Notes: generated by a model not told the origin, from the letters alone. Numbered from the stretch's first letter, positions 44,741-55,257 are shown. The stretch: 64,000 nucleotides of DNA from Shewanella sp. NFH-SH190041 (GCF_024363255.1 NZ_AP026070.1:3286001-3350000); one strand, 5' to 3'. Numbers and translations: made by a program.

Positions 44741-47587
44741 TCAGTCAATCGATTTTACCGGATAACCCAAGGCTTTAAGGCCCGGTTCAATTTTGGCCTG
44801 ATCGCCGACCACCAGCATAATCATCTGACCAATATCTAATTCAGATGCCGCCAACTTATTCAGCTCAGCCCGGCTAATATGGGCAATAATGTCGGCTTGC
44901 TTATCCGTAAAGTGATGATCTAATCCATACTTCTGAATCGTGCGAATAAAGCCGGCTTTCTGGTATGGGGTTTCATAATCCAGCGCCTTACTTTGGGAAA
45001 TAGACTTACGCATAAACTCCAGCTCTGCATCAGTCATCCCTTTGGCACGGAAGGCTTTTATCTCCTTGATAAACTCGATTAGCGCCTTATCTGTCACATT
45101 ACTGCGCACATTGGCATAAGCCATAAAGGTGCCGGTATCACGACCACCATTAAAGCCGGTGCTGGCACCATAGGTGTAACCCTTATCTTCCCGCAGGTTA
45201 AGGTTAATGCGACTGTTAAACGCGCCGCCCAGCGGATAGTTCATCAGCTCAGATTTAAAGTAATTACCTGTGGCATCAAACGGCAGGGCCCGCTTACCAA
45301 TCATAATCACGGATTGTGCTGCCCCAGGCTTGTTGACCAGATAAATGGTCCCGCCAGCCAGCTTAGGTAATGGCTTCATAGCCGGAATGGGCGTGGCAGC
45401 ACCCTGCCAGGTATCCAGCCCTTTCAGATCGGACAGCATTTTGCTTTCAGGCAGATTTGATACTGCCACGATTTGGGCATTACCGGCGCGGTACTGCTGC
45501 TTATAAAACGCTTTAACATCATCCAAGGTCAGCGCGGAAACCGTTGCCAAGGTGCCATCACTGCTGATCCCCCGAGCATTATCAGCCCCATACATCAACT
45601 TGATAAAGGCGGTACGGGCCAAATAATCAGGCTCAGCCATCTGATGCTGTAACCCTTGTAACTGCTGCTGTTTCAACCGTTGAAAATCGGCGGCATTAAA
45701 GGCTGGCGAGAACAATTTCTCTGTCACGATTTTCATGGTCTGAGGCAGGTTTTGGGTCAGGGCCGATACCTTGATGTAACTCTGATTACCGCTGGCGCCA
45801 AACTGCACACTTGAGCCGAGCATTTCCAGCTGCTGAGCTAACGCTTCACCGCTGTGCTGAGTTGTAGACTCATTCATCATGGCCGCTGTCAATACCGCCA
45901 GACCAGACTTAGCCACTGGCTCTAACTCATGGCCGCCATTGAGGTAAATCAACAGCTCAACCGTTGGTGTCTCGTTGCTCTGCGTGCCCATCACCTCAAT
46001 GCCGTTACTCAATTTGGCAGTCCATAACTGGGGCACAGTCATGACCGGGGCAGCACCGGCTTTAGGCATTTTGCTGCGGTCAAAATTATCAACAACCGGT
46101 TTGGCACCATCACGGGGATCTTTCACCGGCAGCGCGGCGATATCTGCTGGCGCTGGCATCTTCGCAGTGTAATTATCCCCGTGGGCAATCAGCTGTTTTT
46201 GCCCTTCGGGCACCACACTCATCACCACATGGGGTTTCCCCTTGATGTATTTATCAAATACCCGCATCACATCGGCTTTAGTCACGTTGGAGTAACGCTT
46301 AAGATCCGCTGCGGTCAAATCTGGCTGCCCAAAGAAGGTTTGGTTATGGGCCAAGGTTGACACCTTGCCGCTGACGCTTTGCAAACCAAAGATGGTATCG
46401 GCCTTAAACTGGATTTTGGCTTTTTCCAGATCGGCATCGGTTACGCCACGCTTTTCAAATTCAGCAATGGATTGATTGATGCGTTTTTCCAGATCGGCCA
46501 ACGTTTCTTTTTTCGCCGGATTAGCCAACGCATACATAAACATCTGGCAGGACAGCTCGCTACAAGGGTGGCTGACACCAGCCTGTACCGCGTAACCATT
46601 TTTTACCAGATTTTTGTAAAACAGTGAGGTTTTACCGCCACCTAAAATAGTGGCTAACAGATCCAGCGCCGGCTCATCCTGATGGCGGGCATATACCGTT
46701 GGGTAACCAATGCGGATCAGCGGCAGATGAACCCGATCTTCCATCGAGATATAACGGGTTTTATCTAGTGTCACCGGCGTTTTAGGCAATGGTTTTACTT
46801 CAGGTCCGCGGGGGATATCACCGAAGTATTTATTTACCCACGCCAGCGCTTGAGCTTCATTGAAATTACCGCCAATGGTGAGCGTGGCATTGTTAGGGCT
46901 GTACCAACGTTTGAAAAATGCCCGTACATCGTTGAGGTTGGCGCGGTCTAAATCTTTAGGCCAACCAATCACAGGCCAAGAGTACGGATGCCCTTCGGGA
47001 TAGAAAGCTTTGGAGAACTGTTCATCCATGCGGCCATAGGGCTGATTATCAATGCGCTGCGCCCGCTCGTTTTTCACGGTTTCCCGCTGGATTTCAAATT
47101 TCTTCTCAGTCAGTGCCGGCAGGAAGAAGCCCATGCGGTCTGCTTCCAACCACAAGACTTTCTGTAACTGATTGCTTGGCACAGTTTCATAATAATTGGT
47201 GCGATCGCTATTGGTGGTGCCGTTGAGGGTACCGCCGGCTTCGGTGATCACTTTAAAATGCTGCTCATCGGCCACATGCTGTGAACCTTGGAACATCATA
47301 TGTTCAAACAGGTGGGCAAAACCGCTTTTCCCCGGTAACTCCCGGGCGGAGCCCACATGATAGGTCACATCCACATGCACTAGAGGATCAGACTTATCCT
47401 CATGCAGGATCACGGTCAGGCCGTTGGCCAACTGATACTTTTTGAAGGGAATACCGATGGCTGACTGGCCAGCTTGTTCGGCGGCGATAAACTTAACGCC
47501 CTGAGGCAGTTGACTACTGGTTGGCGTTTGGGTGGCACAACCTGCCAGCGCCGCCGAAATGGCAGCGGCCAGGATCCATTTTTTCAC
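44741..47587 (-). CDS. M16-family zinc metalloprotease, lipoprotein
   Basis: 948 residues from GTG 47587 (AAAGGAG 6 bp upstream). Lipobox ALAGC (Cys17). N-terminal M16 half has inverted zinc motif HLFEH (92-96, His92/Glu95/His96) and the third-ligand region ETVKNERAQ. The C-terminal half (about 500-948) repeats the fold without the zinc site, including LREDKGYTYGASTGFNGGRD, the R/Y pair typical of M16B partners. Both halves fused in one chain make a periplasmic oligopeptidase (pitrilysin-like). Monocistronic. Confidence 0.92.
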   Translation of the reverse strand: MKKWILAAAISAALAGCATQTPTSSQLPQGVKFIAAEQAGQSAIGIPFKKYQLANGLTVILHEDKSDPLVHVDVTYHVGSARELPGKSGFAHLFEHMMFQGSQHVADEQHFKVITEAGGTLNGTTNSDRTNYYETVPSNQLQKVLWLEADRMGFFLPALTEKKFEIQRETVKNERAQRIDNQPYGRMDEQFSKAFYPEGHPYSWPVIGWPKDLDRANLNDVRAFFKRWYSPNNATLTIGGNFNEAQALAWVNKYFGDIPRGPEVKPLPKTPVTLDKTRYISMEDRVHLPLIRIGYPTVYARHQDEPALDLLATILGGGKTSLFYKNLVKNGYAVQAGVSHPCSELSCQMFMYALANPAKKETLADLEKRINQSIAEFEKRGVTDADLEKAKIQFKADTIFGLQSVSGKVSTLAHNQTFFGQPDLTAADLKRYSNVTKADVMRVFDKYIKGKPHVVMSVVPEGQKQLIAHGDNYTAKMPAPADIAALPVKDPRDGAKPVVDNFDRSKMPKAGAAPVMTVPQLWTAKLSNGIEVMGTQSNETPTVELLIYLNGGHELEPVAKSGLAVLTAAMMNESTTQHSGEALAQQLEMLGSSVQFGASGNQSYIKVSALTQNLPQTMKIVTEKLFSPAFNAADFQRLKQQQLQGLQHQMAEPDYLARTAFIKLMYGADNARGISSDGTLATVSALTLDDVKAFYKQQYRAGNAQIVAVSNLPESKMLSDLKGLDTWQGAATPIPAMKPLPKLAGGTIYLVNKPGAAQSVIMIGKRALPFDATGNYFKSELMNYPLGGAFNSRINLNLREDKGYTYGASTGFNGGRDTGTFMAYANVRSNVTDKALIEFIKEIKAFRAKGMTDAELEFMRKSISQSKALDYETPYQKAGFIRTIQKYGLDHHFTDKQADIIAHISRAELNKLAASELDIGQMIMLVVGDQAKIEPGLKALGYPVKSID

Positions 47588-47860
47588 AGAAAGCTCCTTT
47601 GCTTTAGGAAGTAAGCAATATTATCACTTTGATATCAGACACAAAGCCACAAAAGATGGTTCCCTAGCGGATGTGATTTCCCAAAATCCATCCTGACTAC
47701 TGCACAGCAGACTGCTCATCTGTTGATGCAATCCCAGCGGGAAATATGTTACCGAACGCCAACTTTTGCTCAGATATTAAGCAGCAAAAACAACTAACAA
47801 CAGTGTTTTTTTGTTAACATTTGTACCTACTCAGAGTAGGGATACTAAGTCTCAGTAAGC

Positions 47861-48289
47861 CTAATAGCCCCAATGCAGTACTGCGGCAATAATCAGCACA
47901 TAACGCAGAGTTTTACCCAGTAGTATCATCGCAGTGCTGGGCCATAATGGTAGCTTGAGCCAACCAGCAAGCAGGCACAGTAAGTCACCAATAATCGGTG
48001 CCCAGGCCAACAACAAACTCCAAATACCATAACGCTGCACCAAGGCTAACGCATGGCGATAACGCCCATGGCTCATGGCTTCTGGGGTTTTAGCAAACCG
48101 TCCCAGACGACCAAGATAAAAGCTGGTCAACGAGCCTAAGGTATTACCTAGTGCAGCGGCAGCCAGCAACGCAGGCCAGTGGAGTGGTGCCTCTTCCACC
48201 AGCACGGCCAACAAGATTTCCGAACCGCCAGGTAGCAAGGTGGCAGCCAAAAATGCCCCACTGAACATCAGCCATAAAGTGATTATCAC
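47861..48289 (-). CDS. YqaA-like (VTT/DedA-related) inner-membrane protein
   Basis: 142 residues from GTG 48289 (GGGAG 9 bp upstream). Three to four hydrophobic helices, with LLPGGSEILLAVLV, the G-x-x-x-G stretch LGNTLGSLTSFYLGRLGRF and the W-A-P-x-x-G-D segment LLLAWAPIIGDLLCLLAGWL, typical of YqaA proteins of the SNARE-associated/VTT family. Likely lipid scrambling or transport related; not established for this subgroup. Confidence 0.82.
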   Translation of the reverse strand: MIITLWLMFSGAFLAATLLPGGSEILLAVLVEEAPLHWPALLAAAALGNTLGSLTSFYLGRLGRFAKTPEAMSHGRYRHALALVQRYGIWSLLLAWAPIIGDLLCLLAGWLKLPLWPSTAMILLGKTLRYVLIIAAVLHWGY

Positions 48290-48537
48290 GTGTTATTACT
48301 CCCGGATGTTATCGAAATAAATCCGCTTACATAATTAAAACAAACTTGCATATCACAATAAGTTATAAACAAAACGATTTGTGCAACATCTGTCTATCTC
48401 TATACAATGCGACCAAGCTAAATTTTGATTATTCCTTGAACAAATCATAGGGTTGCAAAATCAGCACAGCGTTCACCGTTCCTGCAAATACCGGGCGGAG
48501 AGATGGACAATATCAGTCGGACAACAGCGGACACATT

Positions 48538-49797
48538 ATGATTCTATCCCGTTTATCAGCAATACCCTTTTGGCAGAAAGTGCTTATTGGCTTTGCACTT
48601 GGTGCCCTCACAGGTGTGATCCTCGGCCCACAAGCAGCCAGTTTAAAACCCCTGGGCGATCTGTTTATCAGCGCCATTAAAATGCTGGTTGCGCCATTGG
48701 TACTGTGTGCCATTGTGGTCAGCATTACTTCTCTCGGACAGCAGGCCAACCTTAAGCGGCTTAGCTTAAAGACTCTTGGTATGTTTATGTTTACCGGTAC
48801 TATTGCTTCTCTTCTCGGTCTGACCATCGGCTCGATGATCGATATGGGCGGCAGTTTGGATTTGGCCAGTACCGCAGTGCGAGAGCGTAATATTCCCGGT
48901 TTTACTCAGGTATTACTGGATATGATCCCGGTGAATCCCTTCGCCTCGTTAGCAGAAGGTAAAGTGCTGCAGATCATTGTCTTTGCTGCGCTTGTCGGTA
49001 TTGCCATCAACACAGTTGGTGAAAAAGCGGCGCCGCTTAAAAAATTGTTTGAAGCGGGCGCTGAAGTGATGTTTCAGTTAACCCGCATGGTATTGACCTT
49101 AACCCCGATCGGCGTATTTGGCTTGATAGCTTGGGTGGTCGGTAAATATGGACTGGATACCTTGTTACCGCTAGCCAAATTTATTGGCGCGATTTATCTG
49201 GCCGCCTTTATCCATATTCTGTTTGTTTATGGTGGGTTGGTGCGCTATGTGGCCCGACTCAGTCCTTGGCAGTTTTTCCGTAAGGCCATGCCAGCACAGC
49301 TGATCGCCTTTAGTACCGCATCAAGCTTTGGCACCCTGCCTGCCACCACCCGCTGCACCGAAGCCATGGGCGTATCCAAACGTTATAGCGCTTTTGTCTT
49401 ACCTTTGGGCGCAACCATGAATATGGATGGTTGTGGTGGAATTTACCCGGCAATTGCAGCCATCTTTATCGCCCAAATCTATGGTGTCACACTGGATATG
49501 ACCGATTACATGCTGATAGCGGTGACAGCAACTGTCGCCTCTATCGGTACCGCTGGGGTACCCGGCAGCGCCATGGTAATGCTGACAGTGACTTTAGGCG
49601 TGGTGGGGCTCCCGCTGGAAGGCATTGCTTTTATTGCTGCCATTGACCGGGTGATCGATATGGTCAGAACAGCCACCAATGTTACCGGGGATATGATGAC
49701 GGCGGTCGTTGTCGGTAAGTCAGAGCAGCAGTTAGATGAAAACCGCTTCTACGACAATAGCATCACAGGCGCAGGCCCCGTCAGCCAAAATGCCTGA
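48538..49797 (+). CDS. Dicarboxylate/amino acid:cation symporter (SDF/DAACS family)
   Basis: 419 residues with eight membrane helices and two re-entrant loops. Family motifs: serine-rich AFSTASSFGTLPATT (about 258-272), LPLGATMNMDGCGGIYP (about 284-300), re-entrant GTAGVPGSAMVMLTV, and DRVIDMVRTATNVTGD. Moves C4-dicarboxylates or glutamate/aspartate with Na+ or H+. SD weak. The specific substrate (GltP, DctA or SstT-like) is not resolved by eye. Confidence 0.9.
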   Translation: MILSRLSAIPFWQKVLIGFALGALTGVILGPQAASLKPLGDLFISAIKMLVAPLVLCAIVVSITSLGQQANLKRLSLKTLGMFMFTGTIASLLGLTIGSMIDMGGSLDLASTAVRERNIPGFTQVLLDMIPVNPFASLAEGKVLQIIVFAALVGIAINTVGEKAAPLKKLFEAGAEVMFQLTRMVLTLTPIGVFGLIAWVVGKYGLDTLLPLAKFIGAIYLAAFIHILFVYGGLVRYVARLSPWQFFRKAMPAQLIAFSTASSFGTLPATTRCTEAMGVSKRYSAFVLPLGATMNMDGCGGIYPAIAAIFIAQIYGVTLDMTDYMLIAVTATVASIGTAGVPGSAMVMLTVTLGVVGLPLEGIAFIAAIDRVIDMVRTATNVTGDMMTAVVVGKSEQQLDENRFYDNSITGAGPVSQNA

Positions 49798-49863
49798 TAA
49801 GGTTAAGGGGTCGCTTCTTTACCTCAACCATGTTTAACCTTCCTCGTTGACGAGCAAACCTTA

Positions 49864-49895
49864 TGTCACGGCGCAGCCAATACTGTGCCGTGACA
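49864..49895. repeat. Inverted repeat downstream of the symporter gene
   Basis: Perfect 9-bp arms TGTCACGGC / GCCGTGACA with a 14-base centre, not followed by a T-run. It may be a weak terminator. It lies in a 431-bp gap (49798-50228) with no other recognised feature. Confidence 0.45.
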
Positions 49896-50228
49896 CTGTA
49901 TCAGCCCATTCGACTACACATGCCAGGTTCAAGCTGATTATCTACCTGCAACTAATGCATAAACACAGGGTTAGCTCTACTTAGGGTACCTTGATAACAG
50001 ATTCATTTTTCTGATAAAAGTGCCATTAGCTGATTTCACGGTAAGCCAATTACTTCTACACTAAAAAGGTTGGTCATATTTCGATAATTCGGCCAACATC
50101 CTATCCGCTGATGTTGCTGTCACTTCCGAGCCACCCATTTGCTAGATGGAAAGAGACTCTCGGACTCAGCCGCCTAGGTCGGAGATATAAAGCGTCATAA
50201 CTCACAAAACATAACAAGGAGGTGAAGC

Positions 50229-50414
50229 ATGGCTGGACTGTTTTTGCTGCCGATTATTTCCTCACTGGCCTGGCTGCTATTCCTGCACTACAACAACATT
50301 CCCCTAAAGCAGGGACGTAAAGGGTTTATGTATATTCTGGCGATCAGTGTCCTGCTTATTCTGACCCTGACAGCTCTGTTATGGCTAACCGCCTACCAGC
50401 ACCAAGCTTATTGA
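50229..50414 (+). CDS. Small two-helix membrane protein, unknown function
   Basis: 61 residues with two hydrophobic helices (about 2-20 and 33-55) joined by a basic loop (KQGRKG). An almost ideal SD, AAGGAGGTG, stands 5-6 bp before ATG, which strongly supports translation. A terminator follows. It lies 431 bp downstream of the symporter gene, so it is probably transcribed on its own. No family recognised. Confidence 0.75.
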   Translation: MAGLFLLPIISSLAWLLFLHYNNIPLKQGRKGFMYILAISVLLILTLTALLWLTAYQHQAY

Positions 50415-50443
50415 TTTTCAGATAAGCATCGACACAGAATACG

Positions 50444-50482
50444 ACCATGCCGCTCACCCAAATGGTTAGCGGCATGGTTTTG
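50444..50482 (+). terminator. Rho-independent terminator of the small membrane protein gene
   Basis: Perfect 11-bp stem ACCATGCCGCT / AGCGGCATGGT with a 13-base loop, followed by TTTTGT. Confidence 0.85.
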
Positions 50483-50565
50483 TGTATGAACGATTCTATT
50501 TTCCTTTCTACTTGAGCCGTCCTGTTTTAGCCCCGGATTTCAGCCCCGGACTTTCGCCTAAAACG

Positions 50566-51696
50566 TTAACCTAAGACGGCCAATAAAATACCAGCGGCCA
50601 CGGCACTCCCCAGGACACCAGCCACATTCGGCCCCATGGCATGCATTAACAAGAAGTTCTGGCCATTGGCCTCTAATCCCACCTTATTGACGACCCGCGC
50701 AGCCATGGGGACAGCAGAAACCCCCGCAGCGCCTATCAACGGATTAACCTTGCCACCGGAGAGACGACACATCAGCTTTGCCATTAACACGCCAGATGCA
50801 GTCCCGATTGCGAAGGCCACAGCGCCAAGCAGTAAAATCCCTAAGGTTTCCAACTGCAAAAATTGCTCAGCAGATAATTTTGACCCCACCGCCAAACCGA
50901 GAAAAATGGTCACGATATTGATTAGCTCATTCTGGGCAGTCTGTGACAAACGGTCAACCACGCCAGCCTCTCGCATTAAGTTACCCAAGCAAAACATACC
51001 CACCAAAGGGGAGGCGGCTGGCAAAAACAGCACTGTTAACCCCAGTACCATTAAGGGGAAAATAATTTTCTCTTGTTTACTGACATCCCGCAGTTGCTCC
51101 ATTTTAATTGCACGCTCAGATGCCGTGGTCAGCGCCCGCATAATTGGCGGCTGAATAATAGGAACCAGTGCCATATAGGAGTAAGCTGCTACCGCAATCG
51201 CGCCTAAGAGTTCCGGCGCCAGTTTGGATGCGAGGAAAATTGCCGTTGGACCATCAGCCCCGCCGATAATGGCAATTGCAGCAGCATCCTGCAGGGAAAA
51301 CTCAAACCCAGGCACCAGATTCAGTCCTATCGCCCCAAGCAAGGTAGCAAAAATACCGAACTGCGCGGCGGCACCTAACAGTAGGGTGCGAGGATTAGCA
51401 ATCAAGGCACCAAAATCTGTCATGGCCCCCACTCCCATAAAAATCAGTAGCGGGAAAATTCCAGTCTCAATACCAACCGCATAGAGGTAATACAGTAATC
51501 CTCCCGGTTCAGTAAATCCGCCATTGGGAATATTCGCTAAGATAGCGCCAAAGCCGATAGGTAGGAGTAGCAAGGGTTCAAACTTTTTTGCGATAGCCAG
51601 ATAAAGCAGCCCGATCCCCACGGACATCATGATTGCCTGCGGCAGGGTAAAATGAGCAATCCCCGTTTCCTGCCAAAACGCCATTAAACCTTCCAT
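50566..51696 (-). CDS. oadB: Sodium-pumping oxaloacetate decarboxylase, beta subunit
   Basis: 376 residues, about nine to eleven membrane helices. Family motifs: [46 protein letters not shown] (contains the Na+-pathway Asp), and [20 protein letters not shown] at the C-terminus. Decarboxylates carboxybiotin on OadA and pumps Na+ outward. 9 bp after oadA. Confidence 0.95.
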   Translation of the reverse strand: MEGLMAFWQETGIAHFTLPQAIMMSVGIGLLYLAIAKKFEPLLLLPIGFGAILANIPNGGFTEPGGLLYYLYAVGIETGIFPLLIFMGVGAMTDFGALIANPRTLLLGAAAQFGIFATLLGAIGLNLVPGFEFSLQDAAAIAIIGGADGPTAIFLASKLAPELLGAIAVAAYSYMALVPIIQPPIMRALTTASERAIKMEQLRDVSKQEKIIFPLMVLGLTVLFLPAASPLVGMFCLGNLMREAGVVDRLSQTAQNELINIVTIFLGLAVGSKLSAEQFLQLETLGILLLGAVAFAIGTASGVLMAKLMCRLSGGKVNPLIGAAGVSAVPMAARVVNKVGLEANGQNFLLMHAMGPNVAGVLGSAVAAGILLAVLG

Positions 51697-51705
51697 GCTT
51701 CGCCC

Positions 51706-53520
51706 CTAGCCCAATGCCAACAGGCGAGCGCCGACGCTGACGGAGTCACCTTCCTTAACAAATAACCCGGCAATGACACCATCAACAATGGCGCGGATTT
51801 CGGTTTCCATTTTCATTGCTTCCAGAATAATCACCACATCGCCGGCTTTAACGCTGTCACCCTGACTCACTGCCACTTTAAAAATATTGCCAGACAGTGG
51901 TGCTGTCATTTCCGTGGCAGACGCTAAGGACGACATCACAGGTTCATTCGGCTGAGGCGCCACAGCCGGTTGCACCTGAGTGATATCACCACCAGCGGAA
52001 ACCTGCACAACAAAGGTTTCGCCCTGTACGTTAACGGTATAGGTTTCTGCTGCAGAAGTGCTATTTGACTTAGCTTGGGGCTGAGGCGGTGACTGAACCT
52101 GCGTTTGAGGCGATGCAGCCGTCACACTGCCCGGAGCCGGTTCAAATGCGTCGGCGTTGCCTCGATTACACAAGAACTGCCAACCGATTTGCGGAAACAG
52201 CGCATAGGTCAACACATCGTCATCTAACTGCGCGGCTGAGGCTAATGCCAAATTGGCGGTCGCCGCTTTCTCTACCAATTCGGATTTTAAGCGGTCAAAT
52301 TCAGGCGCGAGTCGATCTGCTGGGCGGCATGTGAGCGCTGGCTCACCCTGTAAGACTCGGGCTTGTAAGGCTTTATCCACCGGCGCGGGTGTTGCACCAT
52401 ATTCCCCCCGCAGCACCCCTTCAGTCTCTTTTGTCATGGATTTGTAGCGCTCCCCCGTCAGCACATTCAGTACCGCCTGAGTACCGACAATCTGCGAGGT
52501 AGGCGTCACTAATGGTAAATAACCCAAATCCTCCCTTACCCGCGGGATCTCTTCCAACACTAAATCAAGCTTATCAGCAGCGCCCTGCTCCTTTAGCTGA
52601 TTTTCCATGTTCGTCAGCATCCCGCCGGGCACCTGAGCACGCAAAATACGAGAGTCAATGCCCTTGAGCGAGCCTTCAAACTGCGCATATTTCTTGCGCA
52701 CTTCCCGGAAATAGGCCGCGATCTCTTCTAGCAACACCATGTCATAGCCAGTATCACGTTCCGTGCCCTCAACCATGGCAACCAGTGTTTCTGTCGCACT
52801 GTGCCCATAGGTCTGACTCATTGATGAAATGGCGGTATCCAATACATCAATACCGGCTTCAATGGCTTTTTGGTAAGTTGCAGTACTTAACCCAGTGGTA
52901 GCATGGCACTGCATCGCAATCACTAAATCAGTCTGCTGCTTCAATGTGGAAATTAACTCAAAGGCCTCCATTGGCTTGAGTAGCCCGGCCATATCTTTAA
53001 TACATAATGACTGGCAGCCATAATCTTCCAGCTGTTTTGCCATCGATATCCAAGTATCCAGTGTATGAACTGGACTGGTGGTATAGCTAATGGTGCCTTG
53101 AGCATGGCCATCTACCCGTTTTACCGCATCAATTGCGGTTCGCAGATTGCGCACATCATTCATAGCATCAAAGATACGAAAAACATCCACACCATTGTCT
53201 TTTGCCCGGGTGACAAAACGATTCACCACATCGTCGGCATAATGCCGATAACCCAGTAAATTCTGCCCCCGTAATAACATCTGCTGTGGCGTATTGGGCA
53301 TGGCCTGTTTTAGTAAGCGGATACGCTCCCAAGGGTCTTCACCAAGATAACGGATACAAGCATCAAAGGTTGCACCACCCCATGACTCCAGTGACCAAAA
53401 ACCGACCCGATCTAATTGCTGCGCAATAGGCAACATATCTTCAATACGTAATCGGGTGGCCAGAATTGATTGATGGGCATCTCGTAACACCACATCGGTC
53501 AGGGCTAATGCACGGCTCAT
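51706..53520 (-). CDS. oadA: Oxaloacetate decarboxylase, alpha subunit (biotin carboxyltransferase)
   Basis: 604 residues. N-terminal TIM-barrel carboxyltransferase ([50 protein letters not shown], metal-binding His), a PYC_OADA middle domain, a Pro/Gln-rich linker near 485-500, and a C-terminal biotinyl domain with biotin Lys570 in EAMKMETE. Transfers CO2 from oxaloacetate to biotin. AAGGA 8 bp before ATG. Second gene of oadGAB. Confidence 0.96.
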   Translation of the reverse strand: MSRALALTDVVLRDAHQSILATRLRIEDMLPIAQQLDRVGFWSLESWGGATFDACIRYLGEDPWERIRLLKQAMPNTPQQMLLRGQNLLGYRHYADDVVNRFVTRAKDNGVDVFRIFDAMNDVRNLRTAIDAVKRVDGHAQGTISYTTSPVHTLDTWISMAKQLEDYGCQSLCIKDMAGLLKPMEAFELISTLKQQTDLVIAMQCHATTGLSTATYQKAIEAGIDVLDTAISSMSQTYGHSATETLVAMVEGTERDTGYDMVLLEEIAAYFREVRKKYAQFEGSLKGIDSRILRAQVPGGMLTNMENQLKEQGAADKLDLVLEEIPRVREDLGYLPLVTPTSQIVGTQAVLNVLTGERYKSMTKETEGVLRGEYGATPAPVDKALQARVLQGEPALTCRPADRLAPEFDRLKSELVEKAATANLALASAAQLDDDVLTYALFPQIGWQFLCNRGNADAFEPAPGSVTAASPQTQVQSPPQPQAKSNSTSAAETYTVNVQGETFVVQVSAGGDITQVQPAVAPQPNEPVMSSLASATEMTAPLSGNIFKVAVSQGDSVKAGDVVIILEAMKMETEIRAIVDGVIAGLFVKEGDSVSVGARLLALG

Positions 53521-53552
53521 GGTAATGATCCTTATAAAAATCTGTGTCAGAT

Positions 53553-53789
53553 TCAGTTTTTAGTACGGTACAGGTGGATAGCTGCAGTGATCGCAGCCAA
53601 TTTTTTCTTATCTATTTTCGTATGAGGCATATCACTAGACTGGACCGGTACAGAGGAAATACCAGGTGCATATCGAGTCGCAACGATTTTGATGCCCGCA
53701 ATCAACAGGCTGAGAAATAAAAAGACCAGTAGCATACCCATTGCCATGACTTGTAACGCCAAGGCGAACGCTTCAGTTATCTGGGCCAT
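53553..53789 (-). CDS. oadG: Oxaloacetate decarboxylase, gamma subunit
   Basis: 78 residues from ATG 53789 (GAGG 5 bp upstream); an in-frame ATG at 53816 is the longer alternative. One membrane helix (about 8-35) and a basic C-terminal tail, as in OadG. It anchors the alpha subunit to the beta subunit and helps bind zinc. First gene of oadGAB. Confidence 0.85.
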   Translation of the reverse strand: MAQITEAFALALQVMAMGMLLVFLFLSLLIAGIKIVATRYAPGISSVPVQSSDMPHTKIDKKKLAAITAAIHLYRTKN

Positions 53790-53816
53790 ATTGTCCTCTT
53801 CATCATCCATGGGCAA

Positions 53817-54254
53817 AGGGGAGTATGTCGGTCGTCAACCGCCCAGCGCCTTTACTAACAATTAATATTTATGCAAATTGGCATTATTGCGTATCTATAC
53901 CAACCCCATGCAAAACTGTAAATTGGTTATACCAAAAAGCTAAATTACCAGCCCACAGTACCAAATAAAAGCCAACAAAAACGACTTAAATTTAAATATT
54001 TCATATTTTAAAATGACAACCTACTGATATTAGTTAACTATGCCAACCAGTAATATTGGTATGCAATATTTAGTTATATGTAAATTGCTTTAAGTAATAT
54101 TTATCTGTAGTGACTAATTATGCATCAGTAAGCGCTAATACATACATCGCGCAAATGCAGTAGGTTAAAATTGAAAATAAGCAAAATAAAGGAATAAAAA
54201 TGTCATAGAAAGGGGGGCTTTCGTCAGTAAAAACACGATTCGTTTTCAGCAGAC
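53817..54254. other. AT-rich gap between oadG and the tRNA array
   Basis: About 440 bp without a convincing gene; it should hold the oad promoter. Many A/T runs, but no CRP, FNR or LexA-type site seen by eye. Confidence 0.5.
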
Positions 54255-54285
54255 AAAAAAATACCCCGAACAGTGTTCGGGGTAT
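54255..54285 (-). terminator. Rho-independent terminator of the tRNA array
   Basis: Perfect 11-bp stem ATACCCCGAAC / GTTCGGGGTAT with a 3-base loop; six Ts follow on the minus strand, 11 bp after the last tRNA. Confidence 0.9.
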
Positions 54286-54295
54286 CTCTTTATTA

Positions 54296-54372
54296 TGGTG
54301 CGCGTGAGAGGATTCGAACCTCTGACCGCCTGGTTCGTAGCCAGGTACTCTATCCAGCTGAGCTACACGCGC
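54296..54372 (-). tRNA. tRNA-Arg (ACG)
   Basis: 77 nt including encoded CCA. Cloverleaf arms pair; anticodon stem CCTGG/CCAGG with loop CTACGAA gives anticodon ACG; T-loop GGTTCGAATCC. Last gene of the array. Confidence 0.97.
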
Positions 54373-54395
54373 AGAATAAGGCATTTAAATCAACA

Positions 54396-54472
54396 TGGTG
54401 CGCGTGAGAGGATTCGAACCTCTGACCGCCTGGTTCGTAGCCAGGTACTCTATCCAGCTGAGCTACACGCGC
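54396..54472 (-). tRNA. tRNA-Arg (ACG)
   Basis: Identical in sequence to the other Arg-ACG genes of the array, encoded CCA present. Confidence 0.97.
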
Positions 54473-54486
54473 ATCGTTGAAATAAA

Positions 54487-54578
54487 TGGCGGAGAAGGAG
54501 GGATTCGAACCCTCGATGGGAGATAAAGCCCATACTCCCTTAGCAGGGGAGCGCCTTCGGCCACTCGGCCACCTCTCC
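54487..54578 (-). tRNA. tRNA-Ser (GCT)
   Basis: 92 nt with encoded CCA and a long variable arm (type II tRNA). Anticodon loop CTGCTAA gives anticodon GCT, reading AGC/AGU. Confidence 0.97.
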
Positions 54579-54587
54579 GACGTAAAA

Positions 54588-54664
54588 TGGTGCGCGTGAG
54601 AGGATTCGAACCTCTGACCGCCTGGTTCGTAGCCAGGTACTCTATCCAGCTGAGCTACACGCGC
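54588..54664 (-). tRNA. tRNA-Arg (ACG)
   Basis: 77 nt, same sequence as its paralogues in the array; begins 9 bp after the neighbouring Ser gene ends. Confidence 0.97.
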
Positions 54665-54685
54665 AAAATTCTGTCGTTTTTTTGA

Positions 54686-54762
54686 TGGTGCGCGTGAGAG
54701 GATTCGAACCTCTGACCGCCTGGTTCGTAGCCAGGTACTCTATCCAGCTGAGCTACACGCGC
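54686..54762 (-). tRNA. tRNA-Arg (ACG)
   Basis: 77 nt, same sequence as its paralogues in the array. Confidence 0.97.
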
Positions 54763-54791
54763 AATCAAAAAATAATCTGTTGCAGTTTTTA

Positions 54792-54868
54792 TGGTGCGCG
54801 TGAGAGGATTCGAACCTCTGACCGCCTGGTTCGTAGCCAGGTACTCTATCCAGCTGAGCTACACGCGC
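54792..54868 (-). tRNA. tRNA-Arg (ACG)
   Basis: 77 nt, same sequence as its paralogues in the array. Confidence 0.97.
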
Positions 54869-54922
54869 AATATAAAAGTCGATACTGAGAAAAGCGATAA
54901 TGCGAAATGCGTTACTGCAAGA

Positions 54923-54999
54923 TGGTGCGCGTGAGAGGATTCGAACCTCTGACCGCCTGGTTCGTAGCCAGGTACTCTATCCAGCTGAGCTACACGCGC
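54923..54999 (-). tRNA. tRNA-Arg (ACG)
   Basis: 77 nt, same sequence as its paralogues in the array. Confidence 0.97.
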
Positions 55000-55025
55000 C
55001 AATCGTATCGTACTGCATAAATAAA

Positions 55026-55102
55026 TGGTGCGCGTGAGAGGATTCGAACCTCTGACCGCCTGGTTCGTAGCCAGGTACTCTATCCAGCTGAGCTACACGC
55101 GC
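55026..55102 (-). tRNA. tRNA-Arg (ACG)
   Basis: 77 nt, same sequence as its paralogues in the array. Confidence 0.97.
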
Positions 55103-55122
55103 AATCTATTTAAGCAAGAAAA

Positions 55123-55214
55123 TGGCGGAGAAGGAGGGATTCGAACCCTCGATGGGAGATAAAGCCCATACTCCCTTAGCAGGGGAGCGCCTTCGGCCAC
55201 TCGGCCACCTCTCC
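55123..55214 (-). tRNA. tRNA-Ser (GCT)
   Basis: First gene of the array, 92 nt, same sequence as the Ser gene at 54487-54578. Equivalent in position to serV of E. coli, which heads the serV-argVYZQ operon next to csrA. Confidence 0.97.
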
Positions 55215-55229
55215 GTTTTCTTGGCGCAC

Positions 55230-55257
55230 ATATTACTGTTTGAAGAAAATAAGTCAA
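55230..55257 (-). promoter_or_regulatory. Sigma-70 promoter of the tRNA array
   Basis: On the minus strand: -35 TTGACT, 16-bp spacer, -10 TAATAT, then the G/C-rich discriminator GTGCGCC. The discriminator is typical of stringently controlled stable-RNA promoters. Confidence 0.75.

Noticed and set aside
54118..54888. Several open frames with VRVRGFEPLTAWFVARYSIQLSYTR-like text
   Set aside because: These are translations of the tRNA-Arg genes, a well-known annotation artefact.
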